Shown: piece after piece, positions 15,161 through 22,663 of the stretch
Numbering within the stretch: position 1 is the first letter of the stretch
Layout of the letters: each line of letters starts with the position of its first letter
NCBI GenBank assembly: GCA_030615105.1
Contig: JAUWZV010000013.1
Span: 1 to 33,176 of the forward strand
Source of the DNA: Desulfobacteraceae bacterium
GTDB lineage: Bacteria; Desulfobacterota; DSM-4660; Desulfatiglandales; B25-G16
DNA length: 33,176 nt
Direction of reading: 5' to 3'
The notes under the pieces: generated by a model
Database searches by the model: none
Seen by the model: the letters and a program-made list of their open reading frames with translations, nothing else
What the model was told of the DNA's origin: nothing
Made by a program: the position numbers and the translations under genes

Positions 15161-15209
15161 TGGCGCCAAAAAGGCAACATTTAATTTGAATTCTGGTGCC
15201 AAAATAGCA
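15161..15209 (-). promoter_or_regulatory. Candidate operator of the DUF1778/GNAT module
   Basis: Two direct repeats, TGGCGCCAAAAAGGCA (15161) and TGGTGCCAAAATAGCA (15194), are spaced 33 bases apart, about three helical turns. They lie 60-110 bases upstream of the antitoxin start. On the minus strand the region also offers TTGGCG and TATTAT promoter-like words. The repeats and their spacing are conserved in the second copy at 24075 and 24108. Binding by the antitoxin is inferred. Confidence 0.5.
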
Positions 15210-15586
15210 CATCGAACCTGCGGAGCACATAGCCATGGCATGCACCAGATGGCCATTCCGCTACCGCTCCACAGCCACTGGTGATGCCTGTTAGGGAAAT
15301 ATTTTGGACAAGATAAAAGATAGCTGTAACCGTTCAGCCACAAGACGCCAAGGCACCAATTCCAATTGTCAATTTTCAATTGTTTGTGTCTTGGTGCCTA
15401 CCTGAACAGTTGCCATATCTCTTTAAAGATCAAAGACGGGATTAGCTGCAAAACCTCAATCCTACCTTACCTCCTACCGATACAATTGCCTGCCACAGGC
15501 ACGGCCTGCCAGCCGCAGGCACGGTCGGCTTCCAAAATTACTCTCCTAACCGGTAAAGATCAATCTCGGATCAAAAATAGAAATAG

Positions 15587-15650
15587 AGGTTGACATTTTC
15601 CTGATTTTGTGTTTAAAGCCTCTACAGGTTCAAAAAGCAATTTCCTATCA
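15587..15650 (+). repeat. Partial IS91-like end, copy C
   Basis: It shows GAGGTTGACATTTTCCTG, then GGTTCAAAAAGCAATTTCC and TATCA, matching the last 65 bases of the repeats at 12301-12632 and 21512-21843 with more divergence. It lies about 150 bases upstream of the histidine kinase gene, on the same strand as the other two copies. Confidence 0.55.
15590..15617 (+). promoter_or_regulatory. Possible sigma-70 promoter upstream of the kinase operon
   Basis: TTGACA at 15590 and TTTAAA at 15612 are separated by 16 bases. The -35 is consensus and the -10 is weak. It is about 180 bases from the kinase start and lies within the partial IS91-like end, so the operon may be driven from that repeat. Confidence 0.3.
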
Positions 15651-15798
15651 CCATCACCCACTAGCAATTGGAAGGTAAATCAGTTAAAATATCTTGTATG
15701 AACTTTTAGGACCCGAACCTTGCAAGAACTTTTCGTGATTTGACTATCTCTCGTCGCTGGTTTTTGACCCAAAGCTTATAGCTAGTAGCAATAGAGTT

Positions 15799-18657
15799 AT
15801 GCAAAGTTATTTCCCAGAAACATATGACGATAGGGTGGCGTGTAAGGTCATGCAACGTTTCCAGAACGAAGTGCTCTTCCCTCCACAGATAAATGTAGAG
15901 CTATTCTTCCACTCTCTTGCTGAGGTATTGGCAGATGTTTTTAAATCGAAACTGGTTACAATATGGGACAACAATTTGTATAGCAAGACCCTCGTGCTCC
16001 AATCCAGTTGCCCTAAGCGCCAGCCCGAGCATGGCTCGTATGCCATTGCCACGGAGCGTTCCTTCACAGGTCTTGCCGTTGAACGCCACGATATCGTAGT
16101 GCACTACGATTTGACTAAGGACGATGGTAAGCGACGTTTCTCAAACCCTCGAGTTGTTGAGGAGTTTGGCCTGAAATGGATGGTCTCCATTCCGGTATAC
16201 CACTTAGTAGATGGTAAAAGGTATGTAACGTTCGTAATCAACCTTTGCTTTGATTCCGACAATCTTCCATCCTGTCCTATTAGCAGTTCGGAGATGGATC
16301 AGCTAGTACGTGCCCTTAAGCTGTCTCTCGACTACCTGATGCATGGGCAATACGAAAAAGTTCGTGACATTGTATTAAAGGTGGCTTCTCAAGCTACTGG
16401 CGTATCCGGCCTGTTTGACGGAATTAAAGAACCCTTACAAAAATTCACAAAATCTAAATATGTAACCTTGTTTCGATGGGATGCAACAAAATGTCAGCTG
16501 GTCAATGAAATATCTACTGATAAAGACACGCCATTATGGATCGAGCTCTCCGTAGAAAACGGGGACCCTCGAGAGGGCCAAAAAGACGTCTACTACAGGA
16601 TCTTCGAACGGTGTGTGAAGGAAGGTAAATCGTTCGTGTGGAGGGAAGGCTTACCCAAGCTTGATATCGATTCAAAAGGCTGGTTATTTGACGTCCAATG
16701 CCAACACATGGCAGTGCCTATTAAGTCCGCCTCTAATGATGTCCTCGGGATCTTGGAATGTAGAGAACCAGAGGGTAAAGAGCCTGTTAGCGTCTCGTTC
16801 TCCTCGCTTGATATTCAGATACTTGAGACCTTTGCTCAATCAATCAGTCCCTATATTGAACGCTTTCTACGCTTTCGCGAGGGTTCAAGGCTCATGAAGG
16901 TAGTGGAAGAGGTGTCCTCTGCGATGGGCCAGGCATATCAACTGAATGACTTTCTACAGCAGACCATCGAAAGAAGCGCAAATGCACTAAATGCGGAAGT
17001 CGGCTCTATCTATCTTATTGATGAAGGTACGGATACACTGGTGATGTCTGCTGCCCATGGCTTCAATAAAAACCTCATTGGCAAGGCAAAATACAAAATA
17101 GGTCAGGGGCTGACTGGGGAGATTGCCAGAGGGAAGATATTGAACCTTAAGACACACAAAGAGGTTATTTCTCACCCAAAATATGTGGGAAAATATGATG
17201 ACAGGATTTGGGATTCTGAGAAGAGGAGAAAGTGTGATACATTTCTCGGAGTGCCTATTCAAGCAAAGGATCAGATACTCGGGGTGTGGAAAGTTGAAAA
17301 CTTGAAAAAATCCACTGATCATCCCAGTCCTTACTTCACTGATGAAGATGTACAAGTAACTCAAGTTCTTTCTCGCTTCATTGCCTATGCTATTGAGAAT
17401 TACCAGCAGGAGGAAAGAAAAAGACAGCAATTCATGCTCCTTGCGCAAAACACTATTGACATCGAAACCACTAAGACACAGGAGGATGCCATTTTCTCAG
17501 TAATATGTGGATTAGAGGAAGCTGGCTTTCCTGCTTCCGTGCTTTCGCTCTATGACTCCAAAACCTTACTCATTAAGGGTTGCCTTTCGTCGGGGGCAAT
17601 TTGGACCAACATCGAAGATTTTATCGAATACCCCATTTCTGAGGACAACATTTTAGCCGAGGTTCTACGTAATAATAAATCTCAGTTCATCCCTGACTCA
17701 AGAAAGGATCCACGATGCGAAGAGCAATTGGTAAAGAAATTTGGTATAAAAGCGCAGTACGTTCTTCCGTTACGCTTAGATAATGAAATGATCGGTACAT
17801 TGCAGATCGGCATGGGAGATAAGAGTTCCATTCAAGAAGATGAGAAGCTCATCCTTCAAGCCTTCGCAAGTCATCTTGCCATTGCTCTCTCCCGAATCAG
17901 AAGCATAGAGCAGTCATTGGAAATGACAGATAAAATCATGTCCAGCTCACGGTTCATAGTTGCCGAAACCTTGTCTAGTATGGCAGTTCACTCAACGCGA
18001 CACCAACTGGGAATAATTCTTAGTGAACTTGGAGATGATCTTCAACGAAAGGAAATCAAGGAAAACCGATTTCTTAAAGAAACTCTCGACTCATGGTATG
18101 ATAGATTGGACAAAATGAGAAGAGATTTAACAAATTCTCTTACATTTGTACGTCCTGGCGAAACAAAAACGATTGAGGAATCCACTAAACTTCAACCTTT
18201 GATTCAAAAGTCAGTTGATATGTGGATAGAGTATATTCACCAACACAAATGTACTATATACTCAAAACTTGAAGCAACCAAAAGTCTATGTGACATGCCA
18301 CTACATGCCTTTCAAGAGATAATGTCAGTTCTTATTGTGAACTCTGTGCAGGCACACGCTAAAAAAGTGGAGATTAAGACTTATAATGGACATAATATTG
18401 ATCTCTACAGAGGAATCACCATCAAAGATGCAATCTGCCTTGAGTTCGCTGATGATGGAATTGGCCTTCAGACAAAGAATCTAGAAGAGATTTTTGAGCC
18501 GAGTTATACCACCAAGCCAAATAAGTTTGGCACTGGGTTAGGTCTTTTCATTGCGCAACGGCTTGCCCGACAGAGAGCGGGAGATCTTCGGGTAGTACCT
18601 AAACGTGTTGGTTCTAAAGGTGTTACTTTTCGGTTAATATTACCCCTGAAAGGGTAG
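15799..18657 (+). CDS. Soluble histidine kinase with four predicted GAF domains
   Basis: A 952-residue kinase without transmembrane segments or signal peptide, so it senses something in the cytoplasm. By secondary pattern there are four GAF modules, about 30-180, 185-360, 370-545 and 555-705. The third (GSIYLIDEGTDTLVMSAAHG) and fourth (AQYVLPLRLDNEMIGTLQIG) are the clearest. The dimerisation/phosphoacceptor helix has HSTRHQL, placing His731 as the likely phosphorylated residue. The ATPase domain has the N box at Asn848, G1 box DDGIG (885-889), FEPSYTTKP, and G2 box GTGLGL (911-916). No receiver domain is attached. The stop is 13 bases before the receiver-Xre gene. There is no strong ribosome site at the ATG. 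The ligand is unknown. Confidence 0.88.
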   Translation: MQSYFPETYDDRVACKVMQRFQNEVLFPPQINVELFFHSLAEVLADVFKSKLVTIWDNNLYSKTLVLQSSCPKRQPEHGSYAIATERSFTGLAVERHDIVVHYDLTKDDGKRRFSNPRVVEEFGLKWMVSIPVYHLVDGKRYVTFVINLCFDSDNLPSCPISSSEMDQLVRALKLSLDYLMHGQYEKVRDIVLKVASQATGVSGLFDGIKEPLQKFTKSKYVTLFRWDATKCQLVNEISTDKDTPLWIELSVENGDPREGQKDVYYRIFERCVKEGKSFVWREGLPKLDIDSKGWLFDVQCQHMAVPIKSASNDVLGILECREPEGKEPVSVSFSSLDIQILETFAQSISPYIERFLRFREGSRLMKVVEEVSSAMGQAYQLNDFLQQTIERSANALNAEVGSIYLIDEGTDTLVMSAAHGFNKNLIGKAKYKIGQGLTGEIARGKILNLKTHKEVISHPKYVGKYDDRIWDSEKRRKCDTFLGVPIQAKDQILGVWKVENLKKSTDHPSPYFTDEDVQVTQVLSRFIAYAIENYQQEERKRQQFMLLAQNTIDIETTKTQEDAIFSVICGLEEAGFPASVLSLYDSKTLLIKGCLSSGAIWTNIEDFIEYPISEDNILAEVLRNNKSQFIPDSRKDPRCEEQLVKKFGIKAQYVLPLRLDNEMIGTLQIGMGDKSSIQEDEKLILQAFASHLAIALSRIRSIEQSLEMTDKIMSSSRFIVAETLSSMAVHSTRHQLGIILSELGDDLQRKEIKENRFLKETLDSWYDRLDKMRRDLTNSLTFVRPGETKTIEESTKLQPLIQKSVDMWIEYIHQHKCTIYSKLEATKSLCDMPLHAFQEIMSVLIVNSVQAHAKKVEIKTYNGHNIDLYRGITIKDAICLEFADDGIGLQTKNLEEIFEPSYTTKPNKFGTGLGLFIAQRLARQRAGDLRVVPKRVGSKGVTFRLILPLKG

Positions 18658-18670
18658 AGTTAAATAGATA

Positions 18671-19648
18671 ATGAGTAGTCTAGCACAAGTTGAACCTGTA
18701 TCTGCTCAGGTTTTGATTCTGGAAGATGATCCTAAGTATGCCAAAAGAATCGAGAAGAAGTTAGTATCATTTGGCAATATTTCATGTAGCGCAGCATACG
18801 ATATGGAGCAATTCAGCAATCTATTAAAAAGGCACCCTTTCGACGCAACTTCAATCGATTGTGATTTGAATGGATATCGTGTAAGTGATCAAGCCTTAGA
18901 AATTCTAATGGAACTACAGCCAGAGACCGCAAAGATTATTTTCACCGCCTATGAAGAAGAGCGTAAGAAGGCACTTCAGGCCGGAGCCGATGTGTTTCTA
19001 TTAAAAGACATTGGTTGGGAAGTTTACCAGGATAATATAAGGCAAGGAGTAAGGCTTGGGATTGCCCGCCGTATTGTAAAATGTTTAAAGGAATTGGGAG
19101 TAGATAGATTGCCCGAACTATCCCCAGGCCTATTACTAGATGATAATTCTGAAGAGATGATTTGGGAAAGAACACGGCAGGTTGCGGTACAGCATAGGAT
19201 TGATGGAAAATGTGCGGAAGATTTAGAAAAACTCATTAAACGACGCGGTTGGTGGCGAGTATTTGATACTAAATCATTCATTGAAGAGACGAGGCTGAAC
19301 AAACTCAGGATACTCCTGGAATATATTAACGCCACCCCAGATGATCTTGCCGCTATTCTCAATATCAATACGAATAGAGCAGAGGCTTTACTTAGCGGAG
19401 AGTTTGGCACGAATACAGATACTGTCATTATGCCGGAAAAGATGGACTTACTACTTTCGGTTTTAAGTTATATCTTACGGCTTTCGAATTATCAGCCGGA
19501 GCTTATGGAGCACTATTGGAATGTGAAAAACCTTTACAAAGAAAGCCTAAACAAACCATCTTGGAACGAGTCAGGTTTTGCCGAATATTTGAAGATTCAT
19601 GGGCCATCTGGATTAATGGAGAGTCTATACTGGATAAGGAGTCACTGA
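18671..19648 (+). CDS. Receiver domain fused to Xre-like HTH domain (phosphorelay-controlled antitoxin candidate)
   Basis: Residues 13-135 form a response-regulator receiver domain: acidic triad Glu18-Asp19-Asp20, phosphoacceptor Asp63 (SIDCDLNG), Thr92 (IIFTAY) and Lys112 (FLLKD). No common output domain follows. After a linker, residues about 205-325 resemble an Xre/MbcA-type antitoxin: a helix-turn-helix candidate TPDDLAAILNINTNRAEALL and then helices ending YLKIHGPSGLMESLYWI. This assignment is weaker than the receiver and leans on the neighbour, a RES protein, whose usual partner is an Xre/DUF2384 antitoxin. The gene sits 13 bases after the kinase and 3 bases before the RES gene. My model is that phosphorylation by the kinase alters binding to the RES protein or to DNA. 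Confidence 0.78.
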   Translation: MSSLAQVEPVSAQVLILEDDPKYAKRIEKKLVSFGNISCSAAYDMEQFSNLLKRHPFDATSIDCDLNGYRVSDQALEILMELQPETAKIIFTAYEEERKKALQAGADVFLLKDIGWEVYQDNIRQGVRLGIARRIVKCLKELGVDRLPELSPGLLLDDNSEEMIWERTRQVAVQHRIDGKCAEDLEKLIKRRGWWRVFDTKSFIEETRLNKLRILLEYINATPDDLAAILNINTNRAEALLSGEFGTNTDTVIMPEKMDLLLSVLSYILRLSNYQPELMEHYWNVKNLYKESLNKPSWNESGFAEYLKIHGPSGLMESLYWIRSH

Positions 19649-19651
19649 AAA

Positions 19652-20479
19652 ATGAAAATGTATGATGAAGCTCTATATAAGTATGATAAAAACAATAAGA
19701 AGAGCTCTACTGCTAAGCTTCAAAATGGAGCCATTTTATATCGCTTGACATCAATCTCTCATTGCGATCGGGACTCTGTTCTAAATGGATTAGGACCAGA
19801 GCAAAGCCTCCAGCCTGGGCGTTTTAATAGTCCCCAACAGCGAACTACATATTGCGCAAATAATGTGCTTGTGTGCATATCAGAGATTCTTTACCATAAT
19901 TATAGAACTACCCTTAAGAGAGTGCACGAGAAACAACCGCCTGAAGCTATCAGAGCTAACATCAAGGACAAACGGTGCCTGGTTTTTGTGTGTGTAAACG
20001 AGATCAAGTGTTTAGTGTACATCGATTCTAGAGATTTTCAAGTACAATATGATCCCAGAATAAGGGGAACAATGGTGATACATCCAGATCAGATTTATGA
20101 ACCGTTTCAGAAGTTATCAGATCAACTAAGAATGAGGGGAGAAAAGGGCATTTTTTACCCCTCGGCTAGACACTCGAAGGACATTTGCATCGCTTTGTTC
20201 CGGGACGAAACTCCCCAAATACAAGAGTCCCTCGAAACATTAAATGTTGATTTGATACTAGTACAAGAAAGTCAAGATCCGACATTACATCATAATATTT
20301 GTGATCCTATTGAAGACAAACTACACTCTACAATGGGCTTCTATAGTTTCCCAGAAATCGACAAATTTGAACAACTTCGCAGCCTAGGCACACTTTACCC
20401 GCAAGACATTAAGCCAGCTGGACTGGTTGATTTCGTCCGAAGACGATATCTCAACTATCCTCATGATGCTACTCTTTGA
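19652..20479 (+). CDS. RES-domain protein, predicted NAD+-degrading toxin/effector
   Basis: The N-terminal half of this 275-residue protein has the RES signature in order: LYRLTS (Arg31), PGRFNSP (Arg57), TTYCANN (Tyr67), ISEILYH (Glu78) and GEKGIFYPSARH (Ser171, Arg173). The Arg-Tyr-Glu spacing fits the catalytic set of the RES toxin MbcT, which destroys NAD+. RES toxins normally pair with an Xre-type antitoxin, and here the gene ahead carries one behind a receiver domain. About 80 extra C-terminal residues go beyond a usual RES protein and are unrecognised. The ATG follows the preceding stop by three bases, with AAGGAG ten bases upstream. No lesion is visible, so the protein is probably active and held in check by its partner. 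Confidence 0.85.
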   Translation: MKMYDEALYKYDKNNKKSSTAKLQNGAILYRLTSISHCDRDSVLNGLGPEQSLQPGRFNSPQQRTTYCANNVLVCISEILYHNYRTTLKRVHEKQPPEAIRANIKDKRCLVFVCVNEIKCLVYIDSRDFQVQYDPRIRGTMVIHPDQIYEPFQKLSDQLRMRGEKGIFYPSARHSKDICIALFRDETPQIQESLETLNVDLILVQESQDPTLHHNICDPIEDKLHSTMGFYSFPEIDKFEQLRSLGTLYPQDIKPAGLVDFVRRRYLNYPHDATL

Positions 20480-20489
20480 ATGTAGTGCC

Positions 20490-20511
20490 AGACAAACTGC
20501 CGTTTCTGTCT
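20490..20511 (+). terminator. Weak hairpin after the kinase-RES operon
   Basis: AGACA-AAC-TGCC-GTT-TC-TGTCT forms an imperfect stem just after the RES stop. A short T-run appears only about 25 bases later, so its activity as a terminator is doubtful. Confidence 0.3.
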
Positions 20512-20549
20512 AATAAATCGTTTCTACGGTTTTTCCAAAAAGTTAAGGT

Positions 20550-20794
20550 GGTTGAGCTTAGAGTACATTTCCTCTGTCATAATAGGCGCTAGTGCCTGCC
20601 ACCTCTGCCTCAAAGATGATGGAGCCATCCTTCAGTGTCTCTATCCTCTGGCTTTCATGCCACACCTTTTACTTGATATAGCCTGCAATATCAGTAGCAA
20701 ACCACACCTTGATTTTAACAGGCTCTCCCTGAAACACACCAAAGCTCGGTCTCATGAAATCCTCCAGATCAAACTCCTTGGGGACCTCAAAATG
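20550..20794 (-). pseudogene. WYL-domain regulator C-terminal remnant
   Basis: On the minus strand from 20794 the DNA encodes HFEVPKEFDLEDFMRPSFGV, then FQGEPVKIKVWFATDIAGYI, a TAA, and in the same frame KVWHESQRIETLKDGSIIFE and a few more residues. This follows the C-terminal WYL/WCX pattern (FxVPxxFDLxxY, GxFRGEPVxVxxxF, WHxSQxI...DGSxxF). There is no N-terminal HTH or WYL core, and the fragment has an internal stop and no proper end. WYL regulators commonly control defence islands, so this may be the relic of a regulator once associated with the neighbourhood. Confidence 0.68.
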
Positions 20795-21012
20795 TAAGAG
20801 GGGACGTGGGTTCTAAAACGACTTACAAACGCATACTAAAATATACATTTGCATCATAACAGTGCCCAAGGATTAGAGGAATCAATAGCATGTTATCATG
20901 TTAGGAGAAAAGGCATCGAGTGAATAAGGTTATTTTGGGACAAACTACGTTAAGATGATTTCGTGATCCTTAACTTGCTTCCGAACCAACGTCTCCCTTA
21001 ATGGATATCTTT

Positions 21013-21213
21013 TTAAGTTGGGAATACTCGATCAAAAGATGTTCGACCAAAGTTTTGGAGGTATAGTTCCATTGCCTCAGATACAGAGGTTACTTTTTTT
21101 AAATCTGCTAAAAAAGCAACTCTCTCCTCTTTCGATAATTTAAGCGGTATGTTGTCTTTGATGCTATCTTTAACAATGGTTATAATTACAATAATCTCAA
21201 GTGCGGATGGCAA
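21013..21213 (-). CDS. Small hypothetical protein or fragment (66 aa)
   Basis: A 66-residue frame with a TTG start. A short hydrophobic beginning (IIVIITIV) precedes a charged, helical stretch: PLKLSKEERVAFLADLKKV followed by TSVSEAMELYLQNFG. The second part has protein-like composition, but there is no ribosome site and no recognised family. It could be the end of a larger lost gene. It lies between the WYL remnant and a transposase remnant. Confidence 0.3.
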   Translation of the reverse strand: MPSALEIIVIITIVKDSIKDNIPLKLSKEERVAFLADLKKVTSVSEAMELYLQNFGRTSFDRVFPT

Positions 21214-21280
21214 ATAAATTGTATATTTCCAAGATAAATTAGCATATATTTCCTTTTAGCATAAGAGGCACCAAGCATAA

Positions 21281-21440
21281 TTAATTGACTATTTTTCTGT
21301 TCTTATTTTCCTCTATAGCCTCTTCTACTTTGCTCACCCTGCTATCAAATGCCTTTTCGTCTATGCGCTTTTTTTCAACTTTCCTAATTCCTCGACTGAT
21401 GACTGCAGGGTCACGTTTAAAATGTTCCGCTACTGTTTTT
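21281..21440 (-). pseudogene. REP-type (RAYT-like) transposase tail remnant, copy 3 (short)
   Basis: On the minus strand it encodes VAEHFKRDPAVISRGIRKVE, then KKRIDEKAFDSRVSKVEEA and ENKNRKIVN, with a stop at 21281. It is the same tail as at 13834 and 23217. Homology to those copies ends near 21438 and unrelated sequence follows, so only the last 50 or so codons remain. Confidence 0.62.
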
Positions 21441-21511
21441 TAATCATGCCTGACCACATCAACAGGACTATTTCAAATAGTGTCATTTTCATTGTGTAAT
21501 ATCTAACGGGG

Positions 21512-21843
21512 TGAGCCCTTCCATGATGGTTGGCCTGGCTATGAAGATCCATCTATTATGTTAAACTTGTGCTGAGCTTGTCGAAGCATTGAGCACTCTT
21601 TAATTTGTGGCTATAAGGGTTAGAGGGAAGGTTTATCTATCTTCTGCCCATTCTTTGGTAAAATAACTAAAACTAATCGCAAAATGTCAAACCTGCCAAA
21701 TTTTCTGCCTTTACATTGGTCTTAAAAATATTTCTTCTGCTCAGTAAGGGTCAATTTGGGGAAAAATTAGAAAAACAGGTTGCAATTTTCCTCATTTTTC
21801 GTTAATGTTCCTAAGGTTCAAAAAAACCATTTCCTATCATCTC
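21512..21843 (+). repeat. IS91-like 3' end, copy B (about 330 bp)
   Basis: Near-identical to 12301-12632. It begins inside the transposase tail (HDGWPGYEDPSIMLN then stop TGA) and ends CCATTTCCTATCATCTC. The 2-TM gene starts 32 bases after its end, the same relation as copy A and its downstream membrane gene. Confidence 0.8.
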
Positions 21844-21874
21844 TTCCTGTTGACTACCAGTAGAGGAGTGCTCA

Positions 21875-22351
21875 ATGAGAAAGGATATTTGGGATTCGAT
21901 GTTAGATGCTGATATGAATGTCAGATACTGGTCGAAATTAGGCAGAAGATATAATAATATGGATCAAGGGCATAAAATTTTTTTGGCTATTATGTCGTCT
22001 GGAACAGTGGCAAGTTGGGGAATTTGGAGTGAAATTGAAATTGTTTGGAAAATATTGTCCGGGATTTCAGCGCTAATGGCTATCGCACTTCCAATCCTCA
22101 ATTGGCCAAAGATGATACAAAGTATGGTCAATGTGGCCCAGAAATGGACTCAAATTAAGATTGATTATGAGAACCTTTGGACAGACCTAAATCAGGGCAA
22201 AAATCAAGCTATATTAGTAGAGGAGTATAAGAAAGCAAAACAAAGAGAAGCTAAAGCTAGTCAGGAAGAAACTAATTTGCCACACAAAAATAAGTTGCTG
22301 GAACAATGTGTTGAAGAGGTTTTGAAATCCAGAGGTCTGGAAAATAGATAA
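21875..22351 (+). CDS. Two-TM small membrane protein, SLATT-like
   Basis: A 158-residue protein. An amphipathic N-terminus (DADMNVRYWSKLGRRYNNMD) leads to two transmembrane helices, 34-51 (KIFLAIMSSGTVASWGIW) and 57-77 (VWKILSGISALMAIALPIL). A charged helical cytoplasmic tail follows, with KWTQIKIDYENLWTDL and a lysine/glutamate-rich end. The layout resembles SLATT-type 2TM proteins, predicted pore-forming effectors linked to nucleotide-signalling defence systems. I did not find the nucleotide synthase or SLOG partner, so this is a resemblance only. GAGGAG lies six bases before the ATG. The stop codon lies in the target duplication of the mobile element that follows. Originally the Pro/Glu-rich gene followed directly. 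Confidence 0.72.
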   Translation: MRKDIWDSMLDADMNVRYWSKLGRRYNNMDQGHKIFLAIMSSGTVASWGIWSEIEIVWKILSGISALMAIALPILNWPKMIQSMVNVAQKWTQIKIDYENLWTDLNQGKNQAILVEEYKKAKQREAKASQEETNLPHKNKLLEQCVEEVLKSRGLENR

Positions 22352-22638
22352 AGTGGGTATGCAGTTAACTCAACCACCTACCATATGCTGTAAAAGAGAC
22401 AAACTGTAGCATTTTGACGGTGTTACCCACTGGATTTCACCTAACCATGAAATTCAGATTATCGTAGGACAACCATGGCACATAACATATTGGAACATTG
22501 GCGTTTTTACCGCAAAGCGGCAATTCTTCATGATAATGGAGTAACCCCAGTTATAGGCAATACGAAGAGACCAGAAGTCTGTAACGTGATGCATCAGTAC
22601 TACATCTTGGTGCCAGTTGACTAAAGTGCATACCCACT
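22352..22638. mobile_element. 287-bp MITE-like element with terminal inverted repeats and 8-bp target duplication
   Basis: The ends are AGTGGGTATGCA and TGCATACCCACT, perfect inverted 12-mers. Weaker matching continues to about 24 bases (AGTTAACTCAAC against CTTTAGTCAAC). The flanks are perfect direct repeats ATAGATAA at 22344-22351 and 22639-22646. There is no transposase. Removing the element and one ATAGATAA leaves the 2-TM stop followed by 17 bases carrying AAGGAGG and then the next ATG, a normal operon junction. This restoration is strong evidence for the exact boundaries. Eight-base duplications occur in several IS families, so the mobilising family is unknown. Confidence 0.85.
22475..22624 (+). 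CDS. 49-residue reading frame inside the MITE-like element
   Basis: ATG at 22475 follows AGGA by six bases. The frame begins MAHNILEHWRFYRKAAILHD and ends in a stop near the right inverted repeat. It has no recognised family and may be the eroded remains of a transposase or a chance frame. It is listed because it fills half of the element. Confidence 0.22.
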   Translation: MAHNILEHWRFYRKAAILHDNGVTPVIGNTKRPEVCNVMHQYYILVPVD

Positions 22639-22663
22639 ATAGATAATAAGGAGGATTGTAATT

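Larger units (their letters stand above)
13829..15400. repeat. Long duplicated segment, copy 1 (RAYT remnant + GNAT/DUF1778 module)
   Basis: This 1.57-kb segment is duplicated at 23212-24312 in the same orientation with scattered substitutions. The two copies differ mainly by a different hairpin repeat inside the transposase remnant and by a block of about 474 bases (roughly 14372-14845) missing from copy 2. The missing block contains nearly all of the GNAT toxin gene. Confidence 0.85.
15099..15798. other. Gap between the antitoxin and the kinase operon
   Basis: To about 15400 this belongs to the duplicated segment. It contains the candidate operator and a palindrome with ACAAGACGCCAAG and TGTCTTGGTGCC arms (about 15339-15401). 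From 15400 to 15586 there are GC-rich CCTGCCACAGGCACGG-type words near 15489-15530 but no gene. The remainder holds a partial IS91-like end and promoter-like words ahead of the kinase. Confidence 0.5.
20480..21012. other. Gap after the RES gene
   Basis: It holds the weak hairpin and the WYL remnant. From 20795 to 21012 I see no coding pattern or recognised repeat. Confidence 0.5.

Noticed and set aside
20552-20797. 81-codon plus-strand frame
   Set aside because: It is antisense to the WYL remnant, whose minus-strand reading has a recognisable family pattern.
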